From DASQFI01 sp035633215 (GTDB lineage: Bacteria > Acidobacteriota > Vicinamibacteria > Vicinamibacterales > SCN-69-37), in the NCBI GenBank assembly GCA_035633215.1, contig DASQFI010000062.1, positions 62,001-126,000 on the forward strand: 64,000 bases of DNA, in the 5' to 3' direction. Positions 17,506 through 24,608 of this stretch are shown here, piece by piece (position 1 is the stretch's first letter; each line of letters begins with the position of its first letter). The translations under genes and the position numbers were made by a program. Below the pieces are notes generated by a model that was not told the origin of the DNA, made no database searches, and saw nothing but the letters and a program-made list of their open reading frames with translations.

Positions 17506-18198
17506 ATGAGAGTGCCCCGGGCGTTTGTGAGTCTTTTCCTGATTGCCGGCGTGGGCTGCGGCGGCGGCGGGCAGTCCGGGTCTTCCTCGACGCCGGCGTC
17601 CAGCAGCCAGGCCGCGTCCACCGCGGCGCCCGCCGCCGGAGCCGCGGCGACCGCGCAAACGCCGCCCGGCGGCCAGCCCTCTGCTCAGGGCGGCGCCGGC
17701 CAGATGGCGCAGGGTCTGCAGCAGTTCGCGCAGGGGCTTTCGCAGCTGTCGCAGAGTCAGGCGAAGCCGGTCGATTTCGAGCTGCTGAAAGGCTTCCTGC
17801 CCGAGCTCTCGGGTTGGACGAAGGAGAAAGCGCGCGGCGAGCAGATGAACATGCCGTTCGCGATCTCGAACGCCAAGGCGCACTACTCCAGCGGCGAAAG
17901 CTCGATGGACATCGAGATCACCGACAGCGCACTCAACCAGATGATCTTCGCGCCGTTTGCCATGTTCATGGCGTCCGGCTACGAGGAACGATCCGACGAC
18001 GGCTACAAGAAGGCTGGCACGATCGCCGGCTCGCCGGGATTCGAGTCGTGGGAGAAGGACTCGAGCAAAGCCGAAGTCACGGTCATCGTGGCCAATCGAT
18101 TCGTCGTGCAGGCGACAGGACATCGCATGGCGAGCATCGACCCCGTGAAAAAAGCACTCGAGACGGTTGACCTGGCGAAGCTCGCGACGTTGAAATAA
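17506..18198 (+). CDS. Secreted or lipid-anchored protein with low-complexity N-terminus, unknown family
   Basis: 230 residues. The N-terminus is hydrophobic and ends at Cys18 (IAGVGC), an imperfect lipobox. Residues 19-70 are Ala/Ser/Gln/Gly-rich and probably disordered. The folded part (about 85-230) starts FELLKGFLPELSGWTKEKA and has a VTVIVANRFVVQATGH strand pair. I do not recognise the domain. It is followed 10 nt later by a perfect inverted repeat, so it is likely monocistronic. Confidence 0.65.
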   Translation: MRVPRAFVSLFLIAGVGCGGGGQSGSSSTPASSSQAASTAAPAAGAAATAQTPPGGQPSAQGGAGQMAQGLQQFAQGLSQLSQSQAKPVDFELLKGFLPELSGWTKEKARGEQMNMPFAISNAKAHYSSGESSMDIEITDSALNQMIFAPFAMFMASGYEERSDDGYKKAGTIAGSPGFESWEKDSSKAEVTVIVANRFVVQATGHRMASIDPVKKALETVDLAKLATLK

Positions 18199-18207
18199 GG
18201 ACCTTAC

Positions 18208-18255
18208 GACCTCGGGTTTCGTTTTAGGGGCATCCAGAAAACGAAACCCGAGGTC
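18208..18255. repeat. 18-bp perfect inverted repeat after the CDS (CGGGTTTCGTTTT family)
   Basis: Arms 18208-18225 and 18238-18255 are exact reverse complements (GACCTCGGGTTTCGTTTT) around a 12-nt loop. There is no T-tract after the stem. A related stem occurs at 21206-21256 at the same position relative to a gene end, with two G-T wobble changes that keep RNA pairing, so a transcript-level role (3' end or stability) is likely. Confidence 0.7.
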
Positions 18256-18277
18256 TTCTACACTGTGAAGAACGGCC

Positions 18278-19261
18278 ATGCCCGTTCTTCTCACCGAACG
18301 CGACGTCCGCGCGGTCCTCCCGATGCCTGATCTCATCGAGGCGATGAGCGGGGCGCTCGCCGAGTACTCAGCCAGACGCGTCGTCCAGCCCGTACGAACG
18401 GTGCTCGAAGTCGGGTCGGGCGCAGGCTTCTTCGCCGTCATGCCCGCCGCGCTCGACGATCCGCCGGTGATGGGCGCGAAGCTCGTGACCGTCTACAACG
18501 AGAATCACCATCGCGGCCTGCCCTCGCATCTTGCGACGATCGTCGTGCTCGATCACGCCACGGGCGAGCTGGTGGCGCTGATGGACGGCCGGTACATCAC
18601 CGAGGCGCGCACGGCGGCGGTCTCGGCGGTGTCGGTCAAACTCCTGGCGCGGCCGAACGCCCGGTCACTCGCCATCATCGGCAGCGGCGTGCAGGCACGG
18701 AGCCACCTCGAAGCGATTCGTCATGTCCGTGCGCTCTCGGAGGTGCGGGTGTGGAGTCCGACGGCCAGGCATCGAGAAGCCTTCGCCGCCGAAATGAGTT
18801 CCGCCACGGGTCTGCCGGTTCGCGCGTCTGCGTCGGCGTCCGAGGCGGCGCGTGACGCGGACATCGTCGTGCTTGCCACCGCCTCGGTATCTCCGGTGGT
18901 GGAAGATGACGCCATCAGCGCCGGGGCGCACATCTGCGGCGTCGGCGCGTGCCGGCCGGATCAGCGAGAGATGCCAACGGCGATCGTCGCACGATCGAGG
19001 ATCTTCGTCGATTCGCGGGCCGGCGCGCTCAAGGAAGCGGGCGACATCCTGCTGCCGATCCGCGAGCGCGCGATCGACGAGACGCACATCGCGGGCGAGC
19101 TGGGCGAGCTGGCGCTGGGCAGAGTGGCCGGCCGCCAATCGGATGCGGATCTGACGATCTTCAAGTCGCTCGGTATGGCCGTCGAGGACGTCGTCACTGC
19201 GAGGCTCGTCGTCGAGCGCGCCAAAGCCGCCGGCCTGGGACAGACGTTTGAGTTGACCTGA
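18278..19261 (+). CDS. Ornithine cyclodeaminase/mu-crystallin family protein
   Basis: 327 residues. Typical opening MPVLLTERDVRAVLPM, substrate-region ENHHRGLPSH and MDGRYITEARTAA, and an NAD(P)-binding motif IIGSGVQARSHLEA (G-x-G-x-x-A-x-x-H), followed by DADIVVLATAS. The family includes ornithine cyclodeaminase, L-alanine dehydrogenase, ketimine reductase and lysine cyclodeaminase; sequence alone does not choose among them. Its TGA overlaps the ATG of the following TPR gene (TGATG), indicating translational coupling before repeat elements entered that gene. Confidence 0.9.
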   Translation: MPVLLTERDVRAVLPMPDLIEAMSGALAEYSARRVVQPVRTVLEVGSGAGFFAVMPAALDDPPVMGAKLVTVYNENHHRGLPSHLATIVVLDHATGELVALMDGRYITEARTAAVSAVSVKLLARPNARSLAIIGSGVQARSHLEAIRHVRALSEVRVWSPTARHREAFAAEMSSATGLPVRASASASEAARDADIVVLATASVSPVVEDDAISAGAHICGVGACRPDQREMPTAIVARSRIFVDSRAGALKEAGDILLPIRERAIDETHIAGELGELALGRVAGRQSDADLTIFKSLGMAVEDVVTARLVVERAKAAGLGQTFELT

Positions 19262-20652
19262 TGACGCGCCTGGGGCCGTTCTCACTGTCCTGTAGCGAGC
19301 CAATTGGCAAATCCGGCCGACCGGTCTCGCGATCCATGTCGGTGTTGCTCTATGAGGAAGTGAGAACGGCCCTGGTCAGCGTCAGTCTGGTGGTGGCCGT
19401 CCTGCTCGAGCCGTTCTCACTTGCCGGTCGCGATCGCGTTGCCGCATTCGAGGAAGTGAGAACGGCTCTCGCGTCGGGTGCGACAAGCGCGGCGCGGATG
19501 GCGGCGTCCGCCGACGCGGCGCAGACGCCCGCTGCGGTCAATTCGCTCATCGACGAGGCGTTTCGCGCGGCCTACAGCCTGGATCACGACGAAGCAATGG
19601 CGCACGCGCGCCGCGCGGTGGCGGCCGGGCCGGACGAATCGCAGGCGCATCGCGCGCTCGCGTCGATTCTCTGGCTCAACATCCTGTTTCGCCGCGGGGC
19701 GGTCTCCATCGATTACTACCTGGGCAGCCTGACGCGACAGCGTTCGTCGTCGCCCAAGCCCCCGCCGGAGCTCGTCGCGGAGTTCAAGGCCGAGCTGGCC
19801 AGGGCGATCGAGCTGGCCGAAGCGCGGCTGAAACAGCATCCCCGCGATCTCCAGGCGCGGTACGACGTCGGTTCCGTGTACGCGCTGCAGGCGTCCTATA
19901 CCGCCTCGGTCGAAGGAAGCATGACCGCGGCATTCAAGTCCGCGCGGCGGGCGTACGACGCGCAGGAGGAAGTGCTGACGCGCGATCCGACACGCGTCGG
20001 GGCGGGGCTCGTCGTCGGTCTCTATCGCTACATCACGTCGGCACTGGCGCTGCCGACGCGGCTGCTCGCGTATGTCGTCGGCTTTGGCGGCGGCAAGGAG
20101 CGCGGCATCAAGCTGCTCGAAGAGGCGACGCGCGATCCGGGGACCAAATTCGACGCGAAAGCGGCGCTGATGCTCGTCTACAGCCGCGAGGGCCGCCACG
20201 GCGACGTGGTCACGCTGGCCCGCGAGATGCGAACCGAGTTCCCCCGAAACCGTCTCTTCTTGTTAGAGGAGGGCGCGGCGGCCATCCGCGCCGGCCGCGC
20301 CGCCGACGCCGAGGTCACCCTCACCCGGGGTCTGCAGGAGTTCGACAAGGACACCCGGCCGAAAATGCCGGGCGAGCGGGCGTATTGGCTCTACAAGCGC
20401 GGACTGGCGCGCGTGATCCTGCGGCACCTCGACACGGCGCGCGCCGACCTCCATTCGGCCCAAGGGGCGCTCCCCGCCGGCTGGGTGGACGGACGGATCC
20501 ACCTCGAGCTCGGAAAAGTGGCGGATCTTCACGCACGGCGGCAGGAAGCGGTCGGCGAATACCGTTCCGCCAAGAGCATTTGCGAGGCGAACGACGACCC
20601 CGTGTGCGCGGGTGAAGCGTCGCGCCTGCAGCGACGGCCGTACGGAAAATGA
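19261..20652 (+). CDS. Secreted TPR-repeat protein with two repeat elements in its signal peptide
   Basis: 463 residues from ATG 19261, which overlaps the upstream stop. Residues from about 90 on are alpha-helical TPR-like units (ARRAVAAGPDESQAHRAL, ARLKQHPRDLQARYDVGSVYAL, AEVTLTRGLQEFDKDTRPKMPGERAYWL), a scaffold for protein contacts; TatT-like similarity is possible. The N-terminus is remarkable: elements B (34 codons) and C (21 codons) split it. Removing both leaves MTRL + VSVSLVVAVLL + ASGATSAARMA, an excellent signal peptide. A GTG at 19360 inside element B could be an alternative start (MRTALVSVSLVVAVLL). Both insertions keep the frame. Confidence 0.8.
   Translation: MTRLGPFSLSCSEPIGKSGRPVSRSMSVLLYEEVRTALVSVSLVVAVLLEPFSLAGRDRVAAFEEVRTALASGATSAARMAASADAAQTPAAVNSLIDEAFRAAYSLDHDEAMAHARRAVAAGPDESQAHRALASILWLNILFRRGAVSIDYYLGSLTRQRSSSPKPPPELVAEFKAELARAIELAEARLKQHPRDLQARYDVGSVYALQASYTASVEGSMTAAFKSARRAYDAQEEVLTRDPTRVGAGLVVGLYRYITSALALPTRLLAYVVGFGGGKERGIKLLEEATRDPGTKFDAKAALMLVYSREGRHGDVVTLAREMRTEFPRNRLFLLEEGAAAIRAGRAADAEVTLTRGLQEFDKDTRPKMPGERAYWLYKRGLARVILRHLDTARADLHSAQGALPAGWVDGRIHLELGKVADLHARRQEAVGEYRSAKSICEANDDPVCAGEASRLQRRPYGK
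19273..19374 (-). mobile_element. 96-bp inverted-repeat element, copy B, in frame in the TPR gene
   Basis: Core 19275-19370. Ends GCCGTTCTCACT and AAGTGAGAACGGC; CCTGG occurs on both sides of the insertion (19269-19273 and 19371-19375), as a target duplication would leave. It interrupts the host after CTG (Leu4). Its interior (TCCTGTAGCGAGCC...) runs opposite to copies A, D and F relative to the host. Net insertion is 102 nt, so translation passes through as GPFSLSCSEPIGKSG...EEVRTAL without a stop. Confidence 0.82.
19408..19470 (+). mobile_element. 57-bp deleted inverted-repeat element, copy C, in frame in the TPR gene
   Basis: Core 19410-19466 keeps both ends (GCCGTTCTCACTT, AAGTGAGAACGGC) but lacks most of the interior. 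CTCG flanks it on both sides. It follows a CTC leucine codon in the hydrophobic core of the original signal peptide and adds 63 nt, read as EPFSLAGRDRVAAFEEVRTAL. Orientation cannot be decided because the interior is missing. Confidence 0.8.
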
Positions 20653-20692
20653 GTCCGGCCGACGCAGACCTTTAGATTGGACTGACTGACGG

Positions 20693-21193
20693 ATGGCCTC
20701 ACGCAGAAAATGGATCTGGATCGTCGTCATCTTCCTCGGCGTCTGCGTCATCGCGTTGATGGCGGTCGCCGGCGCGGGCGTGTACTTCGTCGCGAACCAC
20801 TTCGACATGAAGGCCTCGTCGAGCACCGACGCCGGACGGTCGTTCGAGGAAATCAAAGCGACGTTCAAGGAACAGAAGCCGCTGTTCGAGATCGACTCGT
20901 TCGAGCGCGCGAAGGCCGTGCGGCCGATTGAGGACCTGCCGACGTCCAGCGTCAAGCCGCACAATCTGTGGATCCAGGCGTGGGATCCGGACGAGGAACG
21001 GCTCGTGAAGATTTCGCTGCCGTTCTGGCTCCTGCGTCTGGGGAAACGCAAGGTGGATTTCGCGCACGGCGGCGAGGGATTTGATCTGGATCGGCTCAAC
21101 ATCGACGTCAGGGAGCTCGAGCGCATCGGCCCGGTGATTGTCATCGACGTCCGCTCGCCGCGCGGGGAGCGTGTCCTCCTGTGGACGCAGTGA
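20693..21193 (+). CDS. Single-pass membrane protein of unknown function
   Basis: 166 residues. A basic start (MASRRKWIW) precedes one helix (about 8-33) and the rest faces the periplasm. The soluble part contains PHNLWIQAWDPDEERLVKISLPFWLLRLG and a C-terminal VIDVRSPRGERVLLWTQ strand pair. I do not recognise the family; the FWLLRLG stretch recalls small acidobacterial proteins annotated only as hypothetical. It lies 40 bp after the TPR gene and is followed by the stem at 21206-21256. Confidence 0.65.
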   Translation: MASRRKWIWIVVIFLGVCVIALMAVAGAGVYFVANHFDMKASSSTDAGRSFEEIKATFKEQKPLFEIDSFERAKAVRPIEDLPTSSVKPHNLWIQAWDPDEERLVKISLPFWLLRLGKRKVDFAHGGEGFDLDRLNIDVRELERIGPVIVIDVRSPRGERVLLWTQ

Positions 21194-21205
21194 CCTGCGG
21201 AAGAC

Positions 21206-21256
21206 GTCGGGTTTCGTTTTTCTTCTGAGCAAAAAGAGAGAAAAACGAAGCCCGGC
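21206..21256. repeat. 18-bp wobble-paired inverted repeat (CGGGTTTCGTTTT family), second copy
   Basis: Arms 21206-21223 and 21239-21256 pair over 18 positions, two of them G-T. The stem core GGGTTTCGTTTT matches that at 18208-18255, and again begins 13 nt after a stop codon. The wobble changes preserve an RNA stem but not a DNA palindrome. Confidence 0.65.
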
Positions 21257-21299
21257 GCCATGGCAAACCTCTTGCAGCAAGTCAGGGCGGGAGGTCTGT

Positions 21300-21953
21300 A
21301 TGGTTGTTCGTTCCGTTGCTCTGGTTTCCGTGCTGGCCCTGGCGGCGCCCGTGATGCTCGAGGCACGAGATCAGTGGGGCCCGAACGGCACCCAGCAGGC
21401 GTACAACGAAGGCTACAACCGCGGCGTGCGGTCGGGTGAGGAAGACGGCCGCCGGCGCGAGTCCTACAACTACACCGACGAATCCGATTTCCGCCGCGGC
21501 GATGCCGGCTACCGGCGCGAGTACGGCAACGTCGAGTGGTACCGCAACGAATTCCGCCGCGGCTTCGAGCAGGGCTATCGCGCCGGGTACGAACGCAACG
21601 GCTCCTACGGCAACGAGCGGCGGAACGGACCGCCGCCCTGGTCCAACGGACGCGGGAACGGCAACAGCCCGTTCGAGCGATACGGCAACTACCGCAACAA
21701 TCAGAACAGCCTCGGGTTCCAGACCGGATTCAACGACGGCTACGAGCGCGGGCTCGACGACGGGCGCGACCGCCGGCGCAACGATCCGTTCGGCGAAAGC
21801 CGCTATCGTGATGGCGATCACGGCTACGACCGCCGGTACGGCGCGCGCGAGGCGTACAAAATGAACTATCGCGACGCGTTCCGGCAGGGCTACGAGCGCG
21901 GCTACGCGGACGGGCGACGCAACGGCTCAAGGCCCTGGTGGTGGTTGTTCTAG
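21300..21953 (+). CDS. Secreted Gly/Tyr/Arg/Asn-rich repeat protein
   Basis: 217 residues from ATG 21300 (signal peptide MVVRSVALVSVLALAAPVML). The mature protein repeats short G-Y-x-x-G-x-x-x-G units: YNEGYNRGVRSGEEDG, FRRGFEQGYRAGYERN, FQTGFNDGYERGLDDGRD, FRQGYERGYADGRR. Such spacing (small residue every fourth position with Tyr and Arg) occurs in acidobacterial and planctomycete cell-surface proteins of unknown role; a glycine-zipper-like or RNA/polyanion-binding structure is possible. The composition is extremely polar and ends WWWLF. Confidence 0.7.
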   Translation: MVVRSVALVSVLALAAPVMLEARDQWGPNGTQQAYNEGYNRGVRSGEEDGRRRESYNYTDESDFRRGDAGYRREYGNVEWYRNEFRRGFEQGYRAGYERNGSYGNERRNGPPPWSNGRGNGNSPFERYGNYRNNQNSLGFQTGFNDGYERGLDDGRDRRRNDPFGESRYRDGDHGYDRRYGAREAYKMNYRDAFRQGYERGYADGRRNGSRPWWWLF

Positions 21954-22056
21954 CAGGCTGCTGCGCAGCCTGAACTTCGAACTTCGAACTTCAAACTTCG
22001 AACTGTGAGCGCCGGCAGCGCCCGAGGATCGGAGAGTTTCGAAGTTTGAAGTTTGA
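21954..22056. repeat. GAACTTC heptamer repeats in inverted arrangement
   Basis: A short palindrome (GCAGGCTGCTGCGCAGCCTG) is followed by tandem GAACTTC/AAACTTC heptamers, a GC-rich spacer, and the complementary GAAGTTT units, so the region can fold between two convergent genes. The palindrome-plus-heptamer unit recurs at 26761. Confidence 0.65.
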
Positions 22057-22058
22057 AG

Positions 22059-23516
22059 TTACGCACCCAACCCGAAAAACTGGCGCATGCGCTGCGTGAG
22101 CGTGGCCATTGGCAGCGCGTGCGCGGGGCTGGCTGCCGCGCGGCTCTGATCGAGCGCGCGGCGGCGCGCGAGCGCGGCTTCGGCAAGCACGTCGATCACG
22201 TCGGGCCGGCTCTTCACATAGGCGCCGAATGCCTCGGCGCCAATTTCGAGCACGGTGCAATCGCCGCGCGCGACGACCGTCGCCGTGCGAGCCTCGCCGG
22301 TGAGGAGCGACATCTCGCCAAAGTAGCCGCCCGCTTCGGTGACCGCGACCTCGCGCCGCTCGGGGCCGATCGTCACCGCCACCTTCCCGCGACAGACCAG
22401 GAACATCGACGCGCCGGCCTCGCCCTCGCGGACGATGACCTCGCCGTCGGCAAACACCAGCTCTGAGGCCGCTGTCGCGAGCGCATGGTGGCCGTCCTCC
22501 GGCAGCGCGGCGAATACCGGCATCGCGGCGATCGCCTGCTTGAACCGCTGGCGGCGTTCCGGCGGATCGGCGGGTGGTTCCTCGCGCGAGTACTCGATCT
22601 GAATCGGCCACGGGATCTCGATCTTGCGGCGGCGCAGCTCGTAGTAGATCAGCGTCCGCACCTCGCCCCTGGCCTCATCGTCCCGACTGAAGTCGTCGAT
22701 CCAGAAACGGACGCGATAGGTGATCGCCGATCCGGCAAAATCCAGGACGAGCACCTCGGGCGCCGGTGACGTTCTGACCGACCTGGCCTGGGCGACCGCC
22801 GCGAGCAGCCCGGCCCGCACGTCGTTGGGCGCCACATCGTACGTGGCCCCGACCTCGACCTGCAGCCGGGTCGGCGCCGTGGGCTGCGAGTAGTTGTTGA
22901 TCGGCTCGCGCGCGATGATGTTGTTGGGCACGATCACGAGGTTCCCGGCCTTCGTTCGGATCTTCGTCGCGCGCCAGGTGACTTCGGCGACGGCGCCCTC
23001 GAAGCTCCCGACCGCGATCCAGTGGCCGACGCGAAACGGCTTGTCGATCTGAATCGCGATGCCGGCGAAGGCGTTGCCGAGTGTCTCCTGCAACGCGAAG
23101 CCGACGATCGCCGCGACGATCGCGGAACCGGCGAGAAAGTCGAGGCTGGACACCCGGAACGCGAAGACCGACGCGACGACGAGCAGGACGGCGACGACCG
23201 CGTCCTGGACGATGGCCGGCGTTCGCTCCGACGCGCGGTCCTCGGACCATGGGTTGAACAGCAGGCTGACGAAGGCGCTGATGACCGCGAACGCGGCCAG
23301 CAACGCTTCAATCTTCCATCCCTGTGTCTGGAGAAACGCGTTGTCCGGCAGCCAGACGATCGCCGCGTGCAGGCTCATCGCCGCAGCCAGGACGATCGTC
23401 GCGACCAGCAGCCGCCGACGGATCAGGCGGTTGCGGACGGCCGCCATGAGCCCGGCCGACACCGCCGCGAGCGCAAGCGTCCAGAAGAGATGCGCGGTCG
23501 GATGGGCGGCGGGCAC
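22059..23516 (-). CDS. MscS-family mechanosensitive channel with C-terminal cyclic-nucleotide-binding domain
   Basis: 485 residues. Four N-terminal helices lead to the MscS core: VGFALQETLGNAFAG is the pore-lining helix and DKPFRVGHWI..FEGAVAEVTWRATKIRT..LVIVPNNII is the beta domain. Residues about 340-455 form a cNMP-binding fold, with GGYFGEMSLLTGEARTATV carrying the phosphate-binding cassette (Glu and Arg that contact the cyclic phosphate). Related bCNG-type channels open or close with cAMP rather than membrane tension. It is last in a three-gene minus-strand operon whose first gene makes a cyclic nucleotide. Confidence 0.92.
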   Translation of the reverse strand: MPAAHPTAHLFWTLALAAVSAGLMAAVRNRLIRRRLLVATIVLAAAMSLHAAIVWLPDNAFLQTQGWKIEALLAAFAVISAFVSLLFNPWSEDRASERTPAIVQDAVVAVLLVVASVFAFRVSSLDFLAGSAIVAAIVGFALQETLGNAFAGIAIQIDKPFRVGHWIAVGSFEGAVAEVTWRATKIRTKAGNLVIVPNNIIAREPINNYSQPTAPTRLQVEVGATYDVAPNDVRAGLLAAVAQARSVRTSPAPEVLVLDFAGSAITYRVRFWIDDFSRDDEARGEVRTLIYYELRRRKIEIPWPIQIEYSREEPPADPPERRQRFKQAIAAMPVFAALPEDGHHALATAASELVFADGEVIVREGEAGASMFLVCRGKVAVTIGPERREVAVTEAGGYFGEMSLLTGEARTATVVARGDCTVLEIGAEAFGAYVKSRPDVIDVLAEAALARRRALDQSRAAASPAHALPMATLTQRMRQFFGLGA

Positions 23517-23522
23517 GCGCGA

Positions 23523-24590
23523 TCAGCCGACGATACCCTTTCGGAACTCAGCGATTTCAGTCGGGCTGACGGTCACCACGACCGCCGACTTGTTCGGGCC
23601 GCCCTTGGCGTCGCGATCCGGATTGACGCCGCGCGATCCGGCGGAGGCAACGGTCTGCGAGCCAGACTTCTCGCGGCCCAGCGGGTTCAGGCCGCTCAAG
23701 CCGAACTTGCCCGAGCCGCTCGGTTTCTCTTCGGGCTTGGCGGCCGCCGCCGGAGTCGGCGGCGCGACCTGGGCAATCTGATCGACGGGGACGAGCTTGT
23801 ACTCGATCGACTGCGTGTAGCGCGGCGCGACGGTGGCCGTGGACGTGAGCTTCTGCGATGTGATGTATTTCGCGATGTCGTCCAACCGGGCCTTCATCTC
23901 GGGATGCGACGCGAACATGCCGCTGCGTTCCTTCAGGCCTTTGTTGCGATCCGAGAGTCTCGTCAGGAACGCCGCCATGCCCGAGGGCGAATATCCCGCC
24001 TTGCTCGCGAGGACGAGGCCGACCTTGTCGGCGCCGTTCTCGTCTCCACGATCCCAGGCGTTTTCGACGGTCATCTCGTATGCCTTGTTCGCGACATTCT
24101 TCAGGAACTCGTTGCGCGTCGCCCCGGCCACGGTGCCGACGCCTTTGCTCTTCGTGATGGCGTTGATCGTGTGCTTTTCCGTCACGTGGCCGATCTCGTG
24201 TCCAAGGACGTCAGCCAACTCCGCCTCGTTCTCTATCAGCGCAAGCGCGCCGCGAGTGACATGGATGAAACCGCCCGGCGCAGCAAACGCGTTGACGCCA
24301 TCCGTGTCGAGCACGACGAAGGTCCACTGGAGTCCAGGCCGGCTGCTCGATGACGCCAACACCGAGCCGACGAGCGTGACGTATTTGTGCACGTTTCTGT
24401 CCTGCACGACGCCGTATTTCTCGCGCAGCTGCGCGCTGATGTCGGCGCCGAGCTGACGCTCTTCGGCTTCACTGAAGTTGAGGTCGTCGACTTTGTCGGC
24501 GACCTTCTTCAGCTGACCGAGCCGCTGGCCGATCTGGTCCACGACGGGACTTGCGAGGAGCAGAGCGGCAAAGATGATCGTCTTCGTCAT
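23523..24590 (-). CDS. M48-family zinc metalloprotease, secreted
   Basis: 355 residues. A signal-like N-terminus precedes the catalytic region with HEIGH (H131-E-I-G-H135) and a downstream third ligand in DENGADKVGL. AFAAPGGFIHVTRG is the conserved strand before the zinc helix in BepA/Oma1-like periplasmic M48 proteases, which degrade misassembled outer-membrane proteins. The last hundred residues are Pro/Gly/Ala-rich and probably flexible. It sits 18 bp after the cyclase and 6 bp before the channel, so all three are co-transcribed. Confidence 0.9.
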   Translation of the reverse strand: MTKTIIFAALLLASPVVDQIGQRLGQLKKVADKVDDLNFSEAEERQLGADISAQLREKYGVVQDRNVHKYVTLVGSVLASSSSRPGLQWTFVVLDTDGVNAFAAPGGFIHVTRGALALIENEAELADVLGHEIGHVTEKHTINAITKSKGVGTVAGATRNEFLKNVANKAYEMTVENAWDRGDENGADKVGLVLASKAGYSPSGMAAFLTRLSDRNKGLKERSGMFASHPEMKARLDDIAKYITSQKLTSTATVAPRYTQSIEYKLVPVDQIAQVAPPTPAAAAKPEEKPSGSGKFGLSGLNPLGREKSGSQTVASAGSRGVNPDRDAKGGPNKSAVVVTVSPTEIAEFRKGIVG

Positions 24591-24608
24591 GAGAACTCCT
24601 GTGTCGTT

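Noticed and set aside
21282..21821. Minus-strand hydrophobic ORF opposite the Gly/Tyr-rich protein
   Set aside because: Val/Ala-rich antisense of a Tyr/Arg/Gly repeat gene; the plus-strand gene has a signal peptide and repeats, the antisense has neither RBS nor domain.
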